A stretch of DNA of 64,000 bases from Hemibagrus wyckioides (Eukaryota > Chordata > Actinopteri > Siluriformes > Bagridae), in the NCBI RefSeq assembly GCF_019097595.1, contig NC_080727.1:7255001-7319000 (forward strand), read 5' to 3'. A program made the position numbers and the translations under genes. This document shows positions 11,701-22,900 of this stretch, piece after piece. Numbering within the stretch: the first letter of the stretch is position 1; every line of letters begins with the position of its first letter. Under the pieces are notes generated by a model that was given only the letters and a program-made list of their open reading frames with translations, was not told the origin of the DNA and did no database searches.

Positions 11701-12520
11701 AGGATCATAGATGCTTGTCTGGGCTGATCCCACAGATGAGATACTGTTTGTAAGTCTCCTGCTTACTACATACATTCACCTCACAGCTGACAGTCAAATC
11801 GAATAATGTGTTTAAGGTATAATGTGAATACAGAACATCACATATGTCAGCTGAAATTTTGGCCAAAATCTTGCAAACATGATGTGCAGGTAACAATTCT
11901 TTTCCATTGGCTGCTTAACTGATGCACTTAACTACCTCATTATAAATTATTATACATTTACTAGCCCTTTTTTTGCCTAGTTAGTTTTACAGGTAAAGAC
12001 TAGGCAGCACATTGAACCCATCATCTTAGAAAGTGCGCTATTAACTAACCATTATATTACTGTTAGACTATAATTTGTACTATAGAAAGCTTAATCACAG
12101 TAATGTGCGTGGCTTGTAGATTGTGTGTGTGTGTGTAGGCACATGTGCGTAATATTATCACTGCCCTGCCTCAACCCCCCCCCCCCCGCTCCCTCCCTGC
12201 CCCCACAACCAACACACACAAGCATATGTAGGTCGGCTCTCAGATGGCAGACTGTTTTGTGATGTCATTAAAACTGGTCATTTCATACACTAACTGTGCT
12301 GGATCAAGAGTGTGGATTCCAACATTGCTTAGGAACAAATAAGGTATTTTGAAATTCACAGCATACTAAATATTGTGTGTGTGTGTGTGTGTGTCTGTGA
12401 ATGTTTGAAAAAACAATATTTGCATCATTCATCAAAGGAAATTACAACATCAGCATCTGAGAAATAATGTATAGAAATATACTGTACACATTTCTGGATT
12501 GCAGTCAACCATGAAAGGGG

Positions 12521-12524
12521 TGTG

Positions 12525-12559
<35 letters not shown>
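12521..12559. repeat. (GT)n microsatellite
   Basis: A nearly pure GT tract with one CG interruption. Shorter ones lie at 12374-12393 (GT) and 12725-12746 (CA). Confidence 0.95.
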
Positions 12560-12562
<3 letters not shown>

Positions 12563-12884
12563 GCAATGTAAGCTCAAGTGAAATGAGCTGCATCCTAATA
12601 CTGAGATATAAAGTGTCTGTAAGCTTGAGAATGACAATAAATCATGCAGGGGGAACTTGCTCTATATTCATAGATTTGACGCACACTCTAAAATAAATGT
12701 TATCTCTATTAGAGACAGATGAAAACACACACACACACACACACACCCCACTCAATAAAATACTTCCAACCAGCCTCAATAATAATACTCCTTTATTTTT
12801 TTCTGCATGTTATTAGGAAGACCTGGTGCTGGTTTTGGCCCACTGTACCAATATTACAATATAAAAGGTTTTTGTGGTAGTTCA

Positions 12885-13180
12885 GAATATTCATCCATCC
12901 ATGTACTGCTTATCCTACACAGGGTTGCGGGGAACCTGGAGCCTTTCAGGGCACAAGACGGGACACGACCCATCACAGGGCACAACTGCACACACAAACG
13001 TAGGTGCTACAGACAATTTAGAGACGTCAATCAGCCTACAACACATGTCTTTGGACTGGAGGAATAAACCTCGGAAACACAGGAAGAACATGCAGACTCC
13101 ATACAAACAGGGTGGAGTCGGGAATCGAACCATCAACCCTGGAGGTGCAAGCTAAACATGCTAACCACTAATTATGAAGC
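12885..13180 (-). repeat. Dispersed fish repeat
   Basis: ATTCATCCATCCATGTACTG, GGAACCTGGAGCC, CATCACAGGGCACA, TTTGGACTGGAGGA and GAACATGCAGACTCCATAC, ending GGAATCGAACCATCAACCC, are the reverse of the repeat seen at 35423-35800. Confidence 0.75.
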
Positions 13181-13184
13181 AATT

Positions 13185-13510
13185 AATGCAACATCCAGTG
13201 TTGTCTATAGAATTTACACAAAATGGTGCAGTAAAACAGATATCATCCAGTAAGCAGCAGTTTACTGGATGAGGAAACACTTTCTTCCTGAGTCAGTTCA
13301 GAGGAAAATAAGCAGAATGGATGGAGCTTGCTGAAAGGCTATGGTAAGACAATCATTCTTTACAACTGTGGTTGAGCTGAAAAGCATCTCAGAATGCACA
13401 ACAGGCTAAATTTCAAGGCAGAATAGCTTTAAATGCAAGACAAACACAGCCAAAAGCAGGAATCTACAGTTACAGTGGGTATAAGTGGATAGAAACTGAA
13501 CAGCTGAACA
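13185..13510 (+). mobile_element. Tc1-like fossil, plus orientation
   Basis: AATTTACACAAAATGGTGCAG, TCATCCAGTAAGCAGCAGTTT, GAAAGGCTATGGTAAGAC and AAGCATCTCAGAATGCACAACA correspond to the same subfamily as 5980-6650. Strongly decayed. Confidence 0.65.
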
Positions 13511-15642
13511 CTGGCCTTTTTCAAAAATGAATATTCCAGATTTTCATTCACGTATATTGGCCATGCTATTATTGTTGCAGCATAGTAAAGTCCAAGAATT
13601 TGCATAGCAATATGTATACATTTACATACATAATTTCTGGTTTTCTGTATCTAGACAGATTAGAGTAGATCAATCCAGTCTAGGAGGATCACAGGAAAGA
13701 AAAACAGCCTAAGGCAGAATGAGAAGAAATCTCTAAATGATCCATTCCACCTCTGGACTTTTGTGTTTTTGTCTGTGGCCTGTCATCATATTCAATCATA
13801 CAGGACCGAAAACTAGACATCCATATTGTATCTTTTTGTGTTAGTACTTAATCACATGTGTCAAATCAAACCCTGTAGGCTGAAAAACCAGCCCGCTGCC
13901 TCGTTTTCACACATCCTCTGAAAACGTACGGAAAATAATATTGAAAGAGCCCGGGGATGTACTGCTACAGCAACTGTACCGCATGTTCACATCAGAGCAG
14001 TATTAGCATGATATAATGAGCCACTCCGAATTTCATAACGCGCCATCATTTACGTGTGCACAAGAGCTAGCATTCTTCTTCTTCTTTTTCTAAAAGTTAC
14101 CAATCAGATCACCTCCAGAGAAACTTTGCTGAGAGAACAAAGACAGTTTTGGATATATGGACGATTTGTTGCTAGCAGAGAACTAAAACACTGCTTAGAT
14201 TATATGAGGTGTGATAACCATTTAAACTTTAATCCAACCCTCTTTCTCTTCTCTGAAAAAAGTTTACTAAAAGTTTATCTGTATTGGATCAGGAGAGGCT
14301 ACTGGGGTTTTAAAAATGCTTCTGATAACCATGCTGTTTTTCAAGAGCTAACAAGCCAACACACTACTGTTCAGAGCTAACACATGGAACACTCTTTGCT
14401 TCATACAAGGAGCTGATTAAATGAATCAGCGTGAAGGTCATAGCTGCACATATGAGACACTTCATATAAGTACAGAGATGAACGCAAGATTCAAACCGTG
14501 TTTGAGCTACAGGTTGAGGGTTTTCTCAGCTTTTACGCAACTTTTTCTTAGTTAGAACCAAAAAAATCTGAAAAGTGTGCATGCACTGGTGAACATTTTT
14601 ACCCTAATGCAAAAACTTTTCAAGTGCCTGGACTTTTAGGATAGTTCCAGATCAGTTTTGTGAGGAGTTGTTCTAGACATTTTGCCAGAATGCTTGGCTA
14701 GAGGCCTAATGATTAATGTCATTTTTAATGGTGTTACATTAGTTGCATTCATTTCTAACTGTAGAGGTGATATTTATCTGCTTTAGACATTCTGTCCTGA
14801 ACCAGCTTATTCTCAACTGCGAACGTCAAATCTTTATGGTGTCCTACAATGTTTCGATAGCGTCCACATTAACTGAATTTGACATGGGGATAAAACTAGA
14901 CATGAGTCTACTGACGATCTATTCAACATCAAGAGCTATAAATTGGACACAAATGAAATGAAAGACATCTACAACCATAAACTGCTGTCACATTTCTTTT
15001 TAGAATTAGTGGATTCGATGATTTCTGAAGGTACCTGCAGTGGACCATCAAGATCAACTGTTACCCTGAAAAATGCAGCAGTGTGACACATTGTCTTCAG
15101 GATAATAAATGTTAAATGGTCAATCACTATACATCCTATATTCTTCCTTAAGAGCTTGTATTATTGATTGCCAAAGAAGCAAAAGTATTATAAAGTGATA
15201 GCAGCAGCAGGTGAATTAATCCTAAGTAACTCTAGAAATCACTCAAGATATCATAGATATAAGTAACACTATTTTGGTCTACTAGAAACATTATGCATTT
15301 TCTTTTGCATGATACTGTATATCATATTAAATGAAGCTTTTCTAAAATAATCGGCCATTTTGAATTCATCGATTTTTGAAATGCAATTTTATATTATTGA
15401 TGAAACCCATGAGAATATCTAGTATAGAGCGACATTTAATAACATCTTAAAGAAATTATTTAACAGTAGAAGTTTGCTTCAGTCAAATTTGCTGACGTGG
15501 TCTGGGCAGAAACTGAGTCTGATGACGTTGTATAAGATTCCAAATTTGTTTGTCATTTGTTAGTAAATCCTTTCCAAGACCTCTTGCAACATTTTCTTAG
15601 TATTTTATTAAGTATGAGACCTTTTGACAGAATTCCTCTTAC

Positions 15643-16286
15643 CTGGCAGGCACTTCAATGTTGGAGATAGCGTAGAAGTACTTCAGCAGGTTGTCCCTCT
15701 GCACGTATGTTCCTCCAAGCGCTGGCTTGAGCAGACGCAGACGCAGGTCGGTGAAGGTAAAGAAGTCGCGCAGGCCCTTGTTGCTCTCAAAACGAGCTCG
15801 GAGACTGTCCATGTCACGTAGCCGGTGTCCGGCAAAGATGGCAAAGCGGGTCCGTCCTTCAAAGCGCACCACCTTATCACCTTTGGCACCCACCCAGCGT
15901 GAATAGAGTTCGGTGCAGATGACGCGCGTTGCGTTGGATGCTGTGAGGTCACGTGCCCGCTGTGGCGCCATTCCGAACATGTCCAGGCAGTCATCAGCAT
16001 AGAACTGGTACGGCTGCCACGTGTGCCCATAGTCTAGTGACTTCTCCAGGGCCATGGCCGTAGGCCGACCATATTCGAAGGTTATTTCAATGTCATCAGT
16101 CAGCTCCAGGCTCTTGTTCCATGACAGTGTGATGTTGGCTAGCAACGGCTCAGGGTAGCGGCGCCACGTCTGAGTCTGCCAATATGTGACGAGGCCACCA
16201 CGCTCACGGTCCTGCATTAACTGGGGTGGGTGCGCCAGGTCTGGGTTGGACGCGTCACACTCATCACTGCACAGGTATGGGTTCTC
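15643..16286 (-). CDS. ntng2: netrin-G2, laminin N-terminal domain exon
   Basis: This 644-bp exon carries most of the laminin N-terminal (LamN) domain of netrin-G2, the part that binds NGL-2. The minus strand has acceptor ATCTTCAG|GAGAAC and donor GCCAG|GTAAGA. It enters in phase 0 and leaves after two bases of a codon, giving 214 full codons with no stop. Diagnostic stretches, in order, are [74 protein letters not shown] and [20 protein letters not shown]. Three N-glycosylation sequons (NIT, NKS, NAT) and the expected cysteines (YLC, DEC, DDC, VIC) are present. GGTYVQR and FAIFAG point to netrin-G2 rather than G1. The next exon should start with the CKCNLHA-type EGF module; none is visible down to base 1, so the following intron exceeds 15.6 kb. 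Confidence 0.93.
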
Positions 16287-18159
16287 CTGAAGATTATATA
16301 GAATAGAGAAAAAGATAGTTTGTACATTTATATGCAAAAGACAGTGGTCAGGGCTTTAGAGTTCTCTTAAAAATGCAGGCATTTACAGGGTGGTTCGGTT
16401 GATTGTTACTGCAAGACGTTGATCTATAAGCACCTAGCATGCCATAGAAAGCATCTTTTATTTTATTATTGTTATGATAATATTATAATCATTTAAAATG
16501 ACAAGATTCAGTGTCTAGTATCTCATCAAGCTGTGTTATAAGAATTTTCCAAGAGCAAAAGAATTTCAGATTTAAGACAAAAGGATGGGTTAAGAATTTT
16601 TTTCACACAATTATTGATTAAAATGAATGATTAACACCTAACCAATAAATTTTGTTTATCGTCAGTGACATTTTCATGCAAATATATCCTAAGTTTATCT
16701 CATTGACAATTAACATGAATTACATTAGTGTCAACAATACTGTGCCTAAGTGCCGAAGGTTATCTAATGAAAGGTGTAGAGACGATTACATCTGTATATC
16801 TAAAGCACTCAATACTGAAAACCATGAGAATCAAGAGATTAGGCAATTATCATGATATGAAAATACACTGTCGCTATGACTACTTACACTCAAAAAGTTC
16901 TGTCTGGCTTTTTGTGACTTTAAGGGGTTTAGCACTAGCTGTTCTGGGCTATTCTGCCTCTTGGGCTTCATGCAACTTCATGTTCGGAAGTTGTGCTTCT
17001 TCCTTTCATTATAAGGGACAAGTATACCTCATTAGGGAGGACATGGCCTTTTTAAGCAGAAGTCTCTGGCCATGTGGGAGAAAGAAGACATGTCTGAAGA
17101 CCGGATATAAGCTGATGGGCTCTAACCTCTGGGTTACGGGTATTTTAGGTTGTGATTATGCTTTTGTTTGCACAATGTGTCAATAAAATGTCACCAGTGT
17201 CACCTGCCCTGGTTTCTGATTATTTGTGTGGGTCTGTTTGTATATTTGTGTTTAATTGACTGATAGATCTTATTCATTTGAGAATGTGAAAAACTTTATG
17301 TGTTAAAAATTGCAAATGGTTGAGTCTGAGTCAAGCTTTATTCATACAAAATACAAAGCCAGTTGGCATCAGGCATTCACAATAATGTAACTTCAATAAC
17401 CCAGTTATTGCTTGTGGAATAAACAATACTGAGTGGTGAGGATTCTTTAATATTACCTGATGGTGATATAATTCTCAGGACTAGAGTATAGTGTTAGTTA
17501 ATAGCAAGATTAACAAGAATCAGGCAATAATCAGTAATTAATTAATTTTCCTGTCAGCATAGGATGAACTCATGAGTATACATGTAGCAGACCGTACACA
17601 AGGTTAGAAATAGTTTATTGATAATTGAATGCCATCCTGACCTGCTTTTTTTGTGCTTAACATTCTTTCAGTACCAAACAACCCAAACATAATTTCTTAA
17701 TTTCTTAAAAACAATTTGACTAAAAGCACACTCAAATGCGTGTGTAGAGTGCACACACACAGACTTCTAATTATGTCTACTTTTACCGTACTCATAAGAG
17801 GTAGGCTCTTTGTTTTCACACCATTATTTTAATGCATCTTTCATATTTGATAGCTGAAGTCTGTCCTTACATGTTTATTTCAGCAGATCTTCACTGACTG
17901 AGATCCAAGCTTGATTTGCTTTGGGGGGAAAAAGCTGCCAAAAATGCTGTTTTTATCTGTTGAGGAGGCACTTCTGTTTCTCATTCACACACACAAACAA
18001 ACACACTGAATCTTGTTAAATGATCACTGTACTGTCTATGAACCTTTATTTTATTTCCATAAACCAAAGCACAGTTTGTCAAACTGAAAAAGATCTGGAT
18101 GTCTTCCAGCATCATGTGTACATAGTTCATTATTTGGTGATATAATGTAATATTCTGTT

Positions 18160-18257
18160 AAGTCTAGTATTATAGTACAATATAGTGTAGTGCGGTGTAG
18201 TATACTATAGTGTGGTATAGTATAGTACATTGTATTATATATACGACCATATATATT
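18160..18257. repeat. Outlying pentamer repeat, degenerate
   Basis: TATAGTGTAGTG, GGTGTAGTATACTATAGTGTGG and TATAGTATAGTACATTG are degenerate units of the same AGTAT/AGTGT repeat that forms the large array from 19946. It runs into an AT-rich (ATAT) stretch at 18235-18272. It may be the left edge of one older array now split by insertions. Confidence 0.55.
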
Positions 18258-18273
18258 ATATAAATTATATATA

Positions 18274-18400
18274 CAACCAGACTGTGTAACAGTTTCTTTC
18301 CCTTAAGCCATCAGACTCCTCAAGACCTTATCTGAACTGAACTGAAGTGAACTGATTCAATATACATTTATGTTTGCAGCACCACTAATATGAACATTGT
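18274..18400 (+). mobile_element. 3' end fossil of a non-LTR retrotransposon
   Basis: AGACTGTGTAACAGTTTCTTTCCC followed by AAGCCATCAGACTCCTCAA reads as RLCNSFFP, then (after a frame slip) AIRLL, the extreme C-terminus of a fish LINE reverse transcriptase. The tail has tandem CTGAACTGAACTGAA units typical of its 3' end. Confidence 0.6.
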
Positions 18401-18417
18401 TTATAAACTGTTTTTTT

Positions 18418-19735
18418 GCAAGTCTCATGAGATGTTGGAGAGGCTGCTTCACGAGAGGCTGTTACGGATCTCCCGCATGCGTTTAGCGCGCGTTTAGAGG
18501 AAGATGATGAAGCTGAAGCAGAGGAAGACATGTGCGAGTTGTCGGAGGCAGATCACCCATGACCTCAAGTTCAGTCTATGTTTTCACTCCAAGATGTCAA
18601 AAATAATAGTTTCATTATGAGATGCATGCTGTGTTCACCAAAACGAATGGACATCACAGCGTACAAGAATTCCAGCTCAAACCTGAAAAACCACGGAGCA
18701 GTAAGTGTCACAGTTAGGCCTATTTGAACCCTATTAATGGTCATTTGGTAACCATGGGGACATTGACCTTATTTGAATACCAGATTTCTCACACTGTCTG
18801 AATGTTTTTCTTCATATGGCCTCTCGTGCAAGCAATGACCAATATCTTGTGAACCCTACAAACAACACAGGTTCATGAACAAACGTTCATTCTAAACGTC
18901 TGGACAATTTCACACCCATTTTCCACAAAACTACATCAACTGAACAGCATACTGTGACGTCATACATTTATACACAAATACGAACACCTCAACAAAGTGT
19001 AGAACATACATACACAATAAAAACGGGATTGTATTTTATTTTATTCCTAGCTAAAGAATGCATGTACTTATAAAATGCATATATTATTATTTCATCAGAG
19101 GATTCAGCAAACAAGCTTAAGGTTTATGCAGAACTAATCGAGTCAAGAAAACGAGGATCAGTCCACAGTAAAATTCTGTAAAACTGATTGTTCAAGAAAG
19201 AACATATGACAAAATAAACATTAACATACTGAAGGGCAAACACATAAACAATTTCATACACAAACATAATAACAAACACACACTCTGCACACACACACAC
19301 CTTCTCTTTTGTTCTCTGTTAGCTTGTTTAAATGCAGATGCTGACAAGTCTGTGTTGTGAATGTGAAAGTAAAGACAGAGTTAACTGTTAGAAAAACACC
19401 TTGGGTGTGTTTGAGATTTTATTGCAAATGACAGGTCATGTAATGTTAATGTTCCCATCACTGGACTGAGATGTGGCCTTCACTGGACTGAGATAGGCTA
19501 CTTTACTTCAGCCTGTGTTTTATATAACAAAGAGACTTTCAAGGAGAGGTGTGTGAAAGCTCTCCAAGTAGTTTGAAATTCTGGGTTTTCGCTTCATATC
19601 AGTCAGATCAGAAGTAACTAGTAACTAGCTACTTGAGTAGTTTTTTCATTGGATACTTTTTTACTCTTACTCAAGTAACTATTAAGATTGTTACTTTTAC
19701 TTGAGTACAGATTTTGGATACTCTACCCACCTCTG
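18418..19735 (+). mobile_element. hAT-like element, right end present, left end missing
   Basis: The right edge ends CTACCCACCTCTG at 19735, the reverse complement of the CAGAGGTGGGTAG terminus common in fish hAT elements. The preceding 160 bases have the usual ACTTGAGTA and TACTCAAGTA palindromic pieces (19629-19706). A BED-type zinc finger exon on the same strand (18586-18700) fits a hAT transposase. No matching left terminus is found, so the left border is a guess, and most of the transposase is absent. Confidence 0.6.
18586..18700 (+). pseudogene. BED zinc finger exon remnant of a hAT transposase
   Basis: An open stretch reads NSFIMRCMLCSP...ITAYKNSSSNLKNHGA. The pair CxxC (18623-18634) followed 19 residues later by SNLKNH is the first part of a BED-type DNA-binding finger. 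It ends GCA|GTAAGT, a good splice donor, so it resembles one exon of an intron-containing transposase. The second metal-binding half is not present downstream before the element's end. Confidence 0.6.
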
Positions 19736-19811
19736 GTAGTATAGTATAGTATAGTATAGTATAGTATAGTATAGTATAGTGTAGTGTAGTGTAGTATAGT
19801 GTAGTATAGTG
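19736..19811. repeat. Short pentamer block between two hAT ends
   Basis: AGTAT and AGTGT units in tandem, starting directly after the CCACCTCTG terminus at 19735 and ending at a second hAT end. Same repeat family as the large array. Confidence 0.9.
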
Positions 19812-19943
19812 TTTCACTAAAAATGTACTTGAGTAAGTGTAAAAGTACACATCTTTAAAAATACTCTAAAAGTACAAGTTACCCAAAAAATTTACTCAAG
19901 TAAATGTAACGAAGTAAATGTGATTCGTTAATACCCACCTCTG
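19812..19943 (+). mobile_element. Second hAT-like right end
   Basis: It contains TGTACTTGAGTAAGTG, AAGTACAAGTTACCC and TTTACTCAAGTAAATG and ends TACCCACCTCTG at 19943, the same terminus and orientation as the one at 19735. It is only about 130 bp, with no left end. Pentamer satellite abuts both sides. Confidence 0.7.
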
Positions 19944-19945
19944 GG

Positions 19946-22900
19946 AGTGTAGTATAGTGTAGTATAGTATAGTGTAGTATAGTATAGTGTAGCATAGTCT
20001 AGTGTAGTGTAGTGTAGTATAACGTAGTATAGTATAGTGTAGCATAGTCTAGTGTAGTATAGTGTAGTATAGTATAGTGTAGCATAGTCTAGTGTAGTAT
20101 AGTATAGTGTAGCATAGTCTAGTATAGTGTAGCATAGTCTAGTGTAGTGTAGTATAGTGTAGCATAGTCTAGTATAGTGTAGTGTAGTGTAGTATAGTCT
20201 AGTGTAGTGTAGTGTAGTATTGTGTAGTGTAGTGTAGTATTGTCTAGTGTAGTGTAGTGTAGTATTGTGTAGTGTAGTATAGTCTAGTGTAGTATAGTGT
20301 AGTATAGTATAGTGTAGCATAGTCTAGTGTAGTGTAGTGTAGTATAACGTAGTATAGTATAGTGTAGCATAGTCTAGTGTAGTATAGTATAGTGTAGCAT
20401 AGTCTAGTGTAGTATAGTATAGTGTAGCATAGTCTAGTGTAGTGTAGTATAGTATAATGTAGTGTAGTGTAGTGTAGTATAGTCTAGTGTAGTATTGTGT
20501 AGTGTAGTATTGTGTAGTGTAGTGTAGTATAGTGTAGTATAGTCTAGTGTAGTGTAGTGTAGTATTGTGTAGTGTAGTATAGTCTAGTGTAGTGTAGTGT
20601 AGTATTGTGTAGTGTAGTGTAGTATAGTCTAGTGTAGTATTGTGTAGTGTAGTATAGTGTAGTATAGTATAGTGTAGCATAGTCTAGTGTAGTGTAGTGT
20701 AGTATAACGTAGTATAGTATAGTGTAGCATAGTCTAGTGTAGTATAGTATAGTGTAGTATAGTCTAGTGTAGTATAGTATAGTGTAGCATAGTCTAGTGT
20801 AGTGTAGCATAGTCTAGTGTAGTGTAGTATAGTATAATGTAGTGTAGTGTAGTGTAGTATAGTCTAGTGTAGTATTGTGTAGTGTAGTATAGTATAGTGT
20901 AGCATAGTCTAGTGTAGTCTAGTGTAGTGTAGTGTAGTATAGTGTAGTCTAGTATAGTGTAGCATAGTCTAGTATAGTGTAGTACAGTCTAGTGTAGTGT
21001 AGTATAGTCTAGTGTAGTATAGTATAGTGTAGCATAGTCTAGTATAGTGTAGCATAGTCTAGTGTAGTGTAGTGTAGTATTGTGTAGTGTAGTGTAGTAT
21101 AGTCTAGTATAGTGTAGCATAGTCTAGTGTAGTGTAGTGTAGTGTAGTGTAGTATAGTATAGTGTAGTGTAGTATAGTGTAGTGTAGCCTAGTGTAGTGT
21201 AGTGTAGTATAGTGTAGTACAGTCTAGTGTAGTGTAGTGTAGTATAGTCTAGTATAGTGTAGGATAGTCTAGTGTAGTGTAGTATAGTATAGTCTAGTGT
21301 AGTGTAGTGTAGTATTGTGTAGTGTAGTGTAGTATAGTCTAGTGTAGTATTGTGTAGTGTAGTATAGTGTAGTATAGTATAGTGTAGCATAGTCTAGTGT
21401 AGTGTAGTGTAGTATAACGTAGTATAGTATAGTGTAGCATAGTCTAGTGTAGTATAGTATAGTGTAGTATAGTCTAGTGTAGTATAGTATAGTGTAGCAT
21501 AGTCTAGTGTAGTGTAGCATAGTCTAGTGTAGTGTAGTATAGTATAATGTAGTGTAGTGTAGTGTAGTGTAGTATAGTCTAGTGTAGTATTGTGTAGTGT
21601 AGTATAGTATAGTGTAGCATAGTCTAGTGTAGTCTAGTGTAGTGTAGTGTAGTATAGTGTAGTCTAGTATAGTGTAGCATAGTCTAGTATAGTGTAGTAC
21701 AGTCTAGTGTAGTGTAGTATAGTCTAGTGTAGTATAGTATAGTGTAGCATAGTCTAGTATAGTGTAGCATAGTCTAGTGTAGTGTAGTGTAGTGTAGTGT
21801 AGTATAGTATAGTGTAGTGTAGTATAGTGTAGTGTAGCCTAGTGTAGTGTAGTGTAGTATAGTGTAGTACAGTCTAGTGTAGTGTAGTGTAGTATAGTCT
21901 AGTATAGTGTAGGATAGTCTAGTGTAGTGTAGTATAGTATAGTGTAGTGTAGTATAGTGCAGTGTAGCCTAGTGTAGTGTAGTGTAGCATAATGTAGTGT
22001 AGTGTAGTATAGTCTAGTGTAGTGTAGTATAGTGTAGTGTAGTGTAGTATAGTCTAGTATAGTGTAGCATAGTCTAGTGTAGTGTAGTGTAGTATAGTGT
22101 AGCATAATGTAGTGTAGTGTAGTATAGTGTAGTACAGTCTAGTGTAGTGTAGTATAGTCTAGTATAGTGTAGCATAGTCTAGTGTAGTGTAGTATAGTGC
22201 AGTGTAGCCTAGTGTAGTGTAGTGTAGTATAGTGTAGTACAGTCTAGTGTAGTGTAGTATAGTGTAGCATAATGTAGTGTAGTGTAGTATAGTCTAGTGT
22301 AGTGTAGTATAGTGTAGTATAGTGTAGTGTAGTGTAGTATAGTGTAGCATAGTCTAGTGTAGTGTAGTGTAGTATAGTGTAGCATAATGTAGTGTAGTGT
22401 AGTGTAGTATAGTCTAGTGTAGTGTAGTGTAGTGTAGTGTAGTGTAGTGTAGTGTAGTATAGTGTAGTGTAGTGTAGTGTAGCCTAGTGTAGTGTAGTGT
22501 AGTATAGTGTAGTACAGTCTAGTGTAGTGTAGTGTAGTGTAGTGTAGTATAGTATAGTGTAGTGTAGTATAGTGTAGTGTAGCCTAGTGTAGTGTAGTGT
22601 AGTATAGTGTAGTACAGTCTAGTGTAGTGTAGTGTAGTATAGTCTAGTATAGTGTAGGATAGTCTAGTGTAGTGTAGTATAGTGTAGTACAGTCTAGTGT
22701 AGTGTAGTGTAGTGTAGTGTAGTATAGTGTAGTGTAGCATAATGTAGTGTAGTGTAGTATAGTCTAGTGTAGTTTAGTATAGTGTAGTGTAGTGTAGTAT
22801 AGTCTAGTATAGTGTAGCATAGTCTAGTGTAGTGTAGTGTAGTATAGTGTAGCATAATGTAGTGTAGTGTAGTATAGTGTAGTACAGTCTAGTGTAGTGT

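Larger units (their letters stand above)
1..15642 (-). other. ntng2: ntng2 intron downstream of the LamN exon (partial)
   Basis: It starts at donor GTAAGA (15642) and runs off the window without a further netrin exon. It contains the CTCA array, Tc1 elements, SINEs and microsatellites listed separately. I see nothing identifiable in about 650-1300, 1640-2150, 2200-2600, 4930-5970, 7170-7650, 8640-9190, 11700-12360 and 13520-15640. No EGF-like exon (CxCxxxA pattern after a CAG) was found on the minus strand. Confidence 0.7.

Noticed and set aside
14054..14380. 108-codon plus-strand frame
   Set aside because: No recognisable domain or exon borders; low-complexity start and AT-rich context.
15683..16030. 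115-codon and other frames overlapping the netrin LamN exon
   Set aside because: They are other-frame shadows of a clearly conserved exon.
16728..17186. 152-codon plus-strand frame
   Set aside because: Longest non-repeat frame outside the known elements, but with no motif I recognise and no supporting exon borders.
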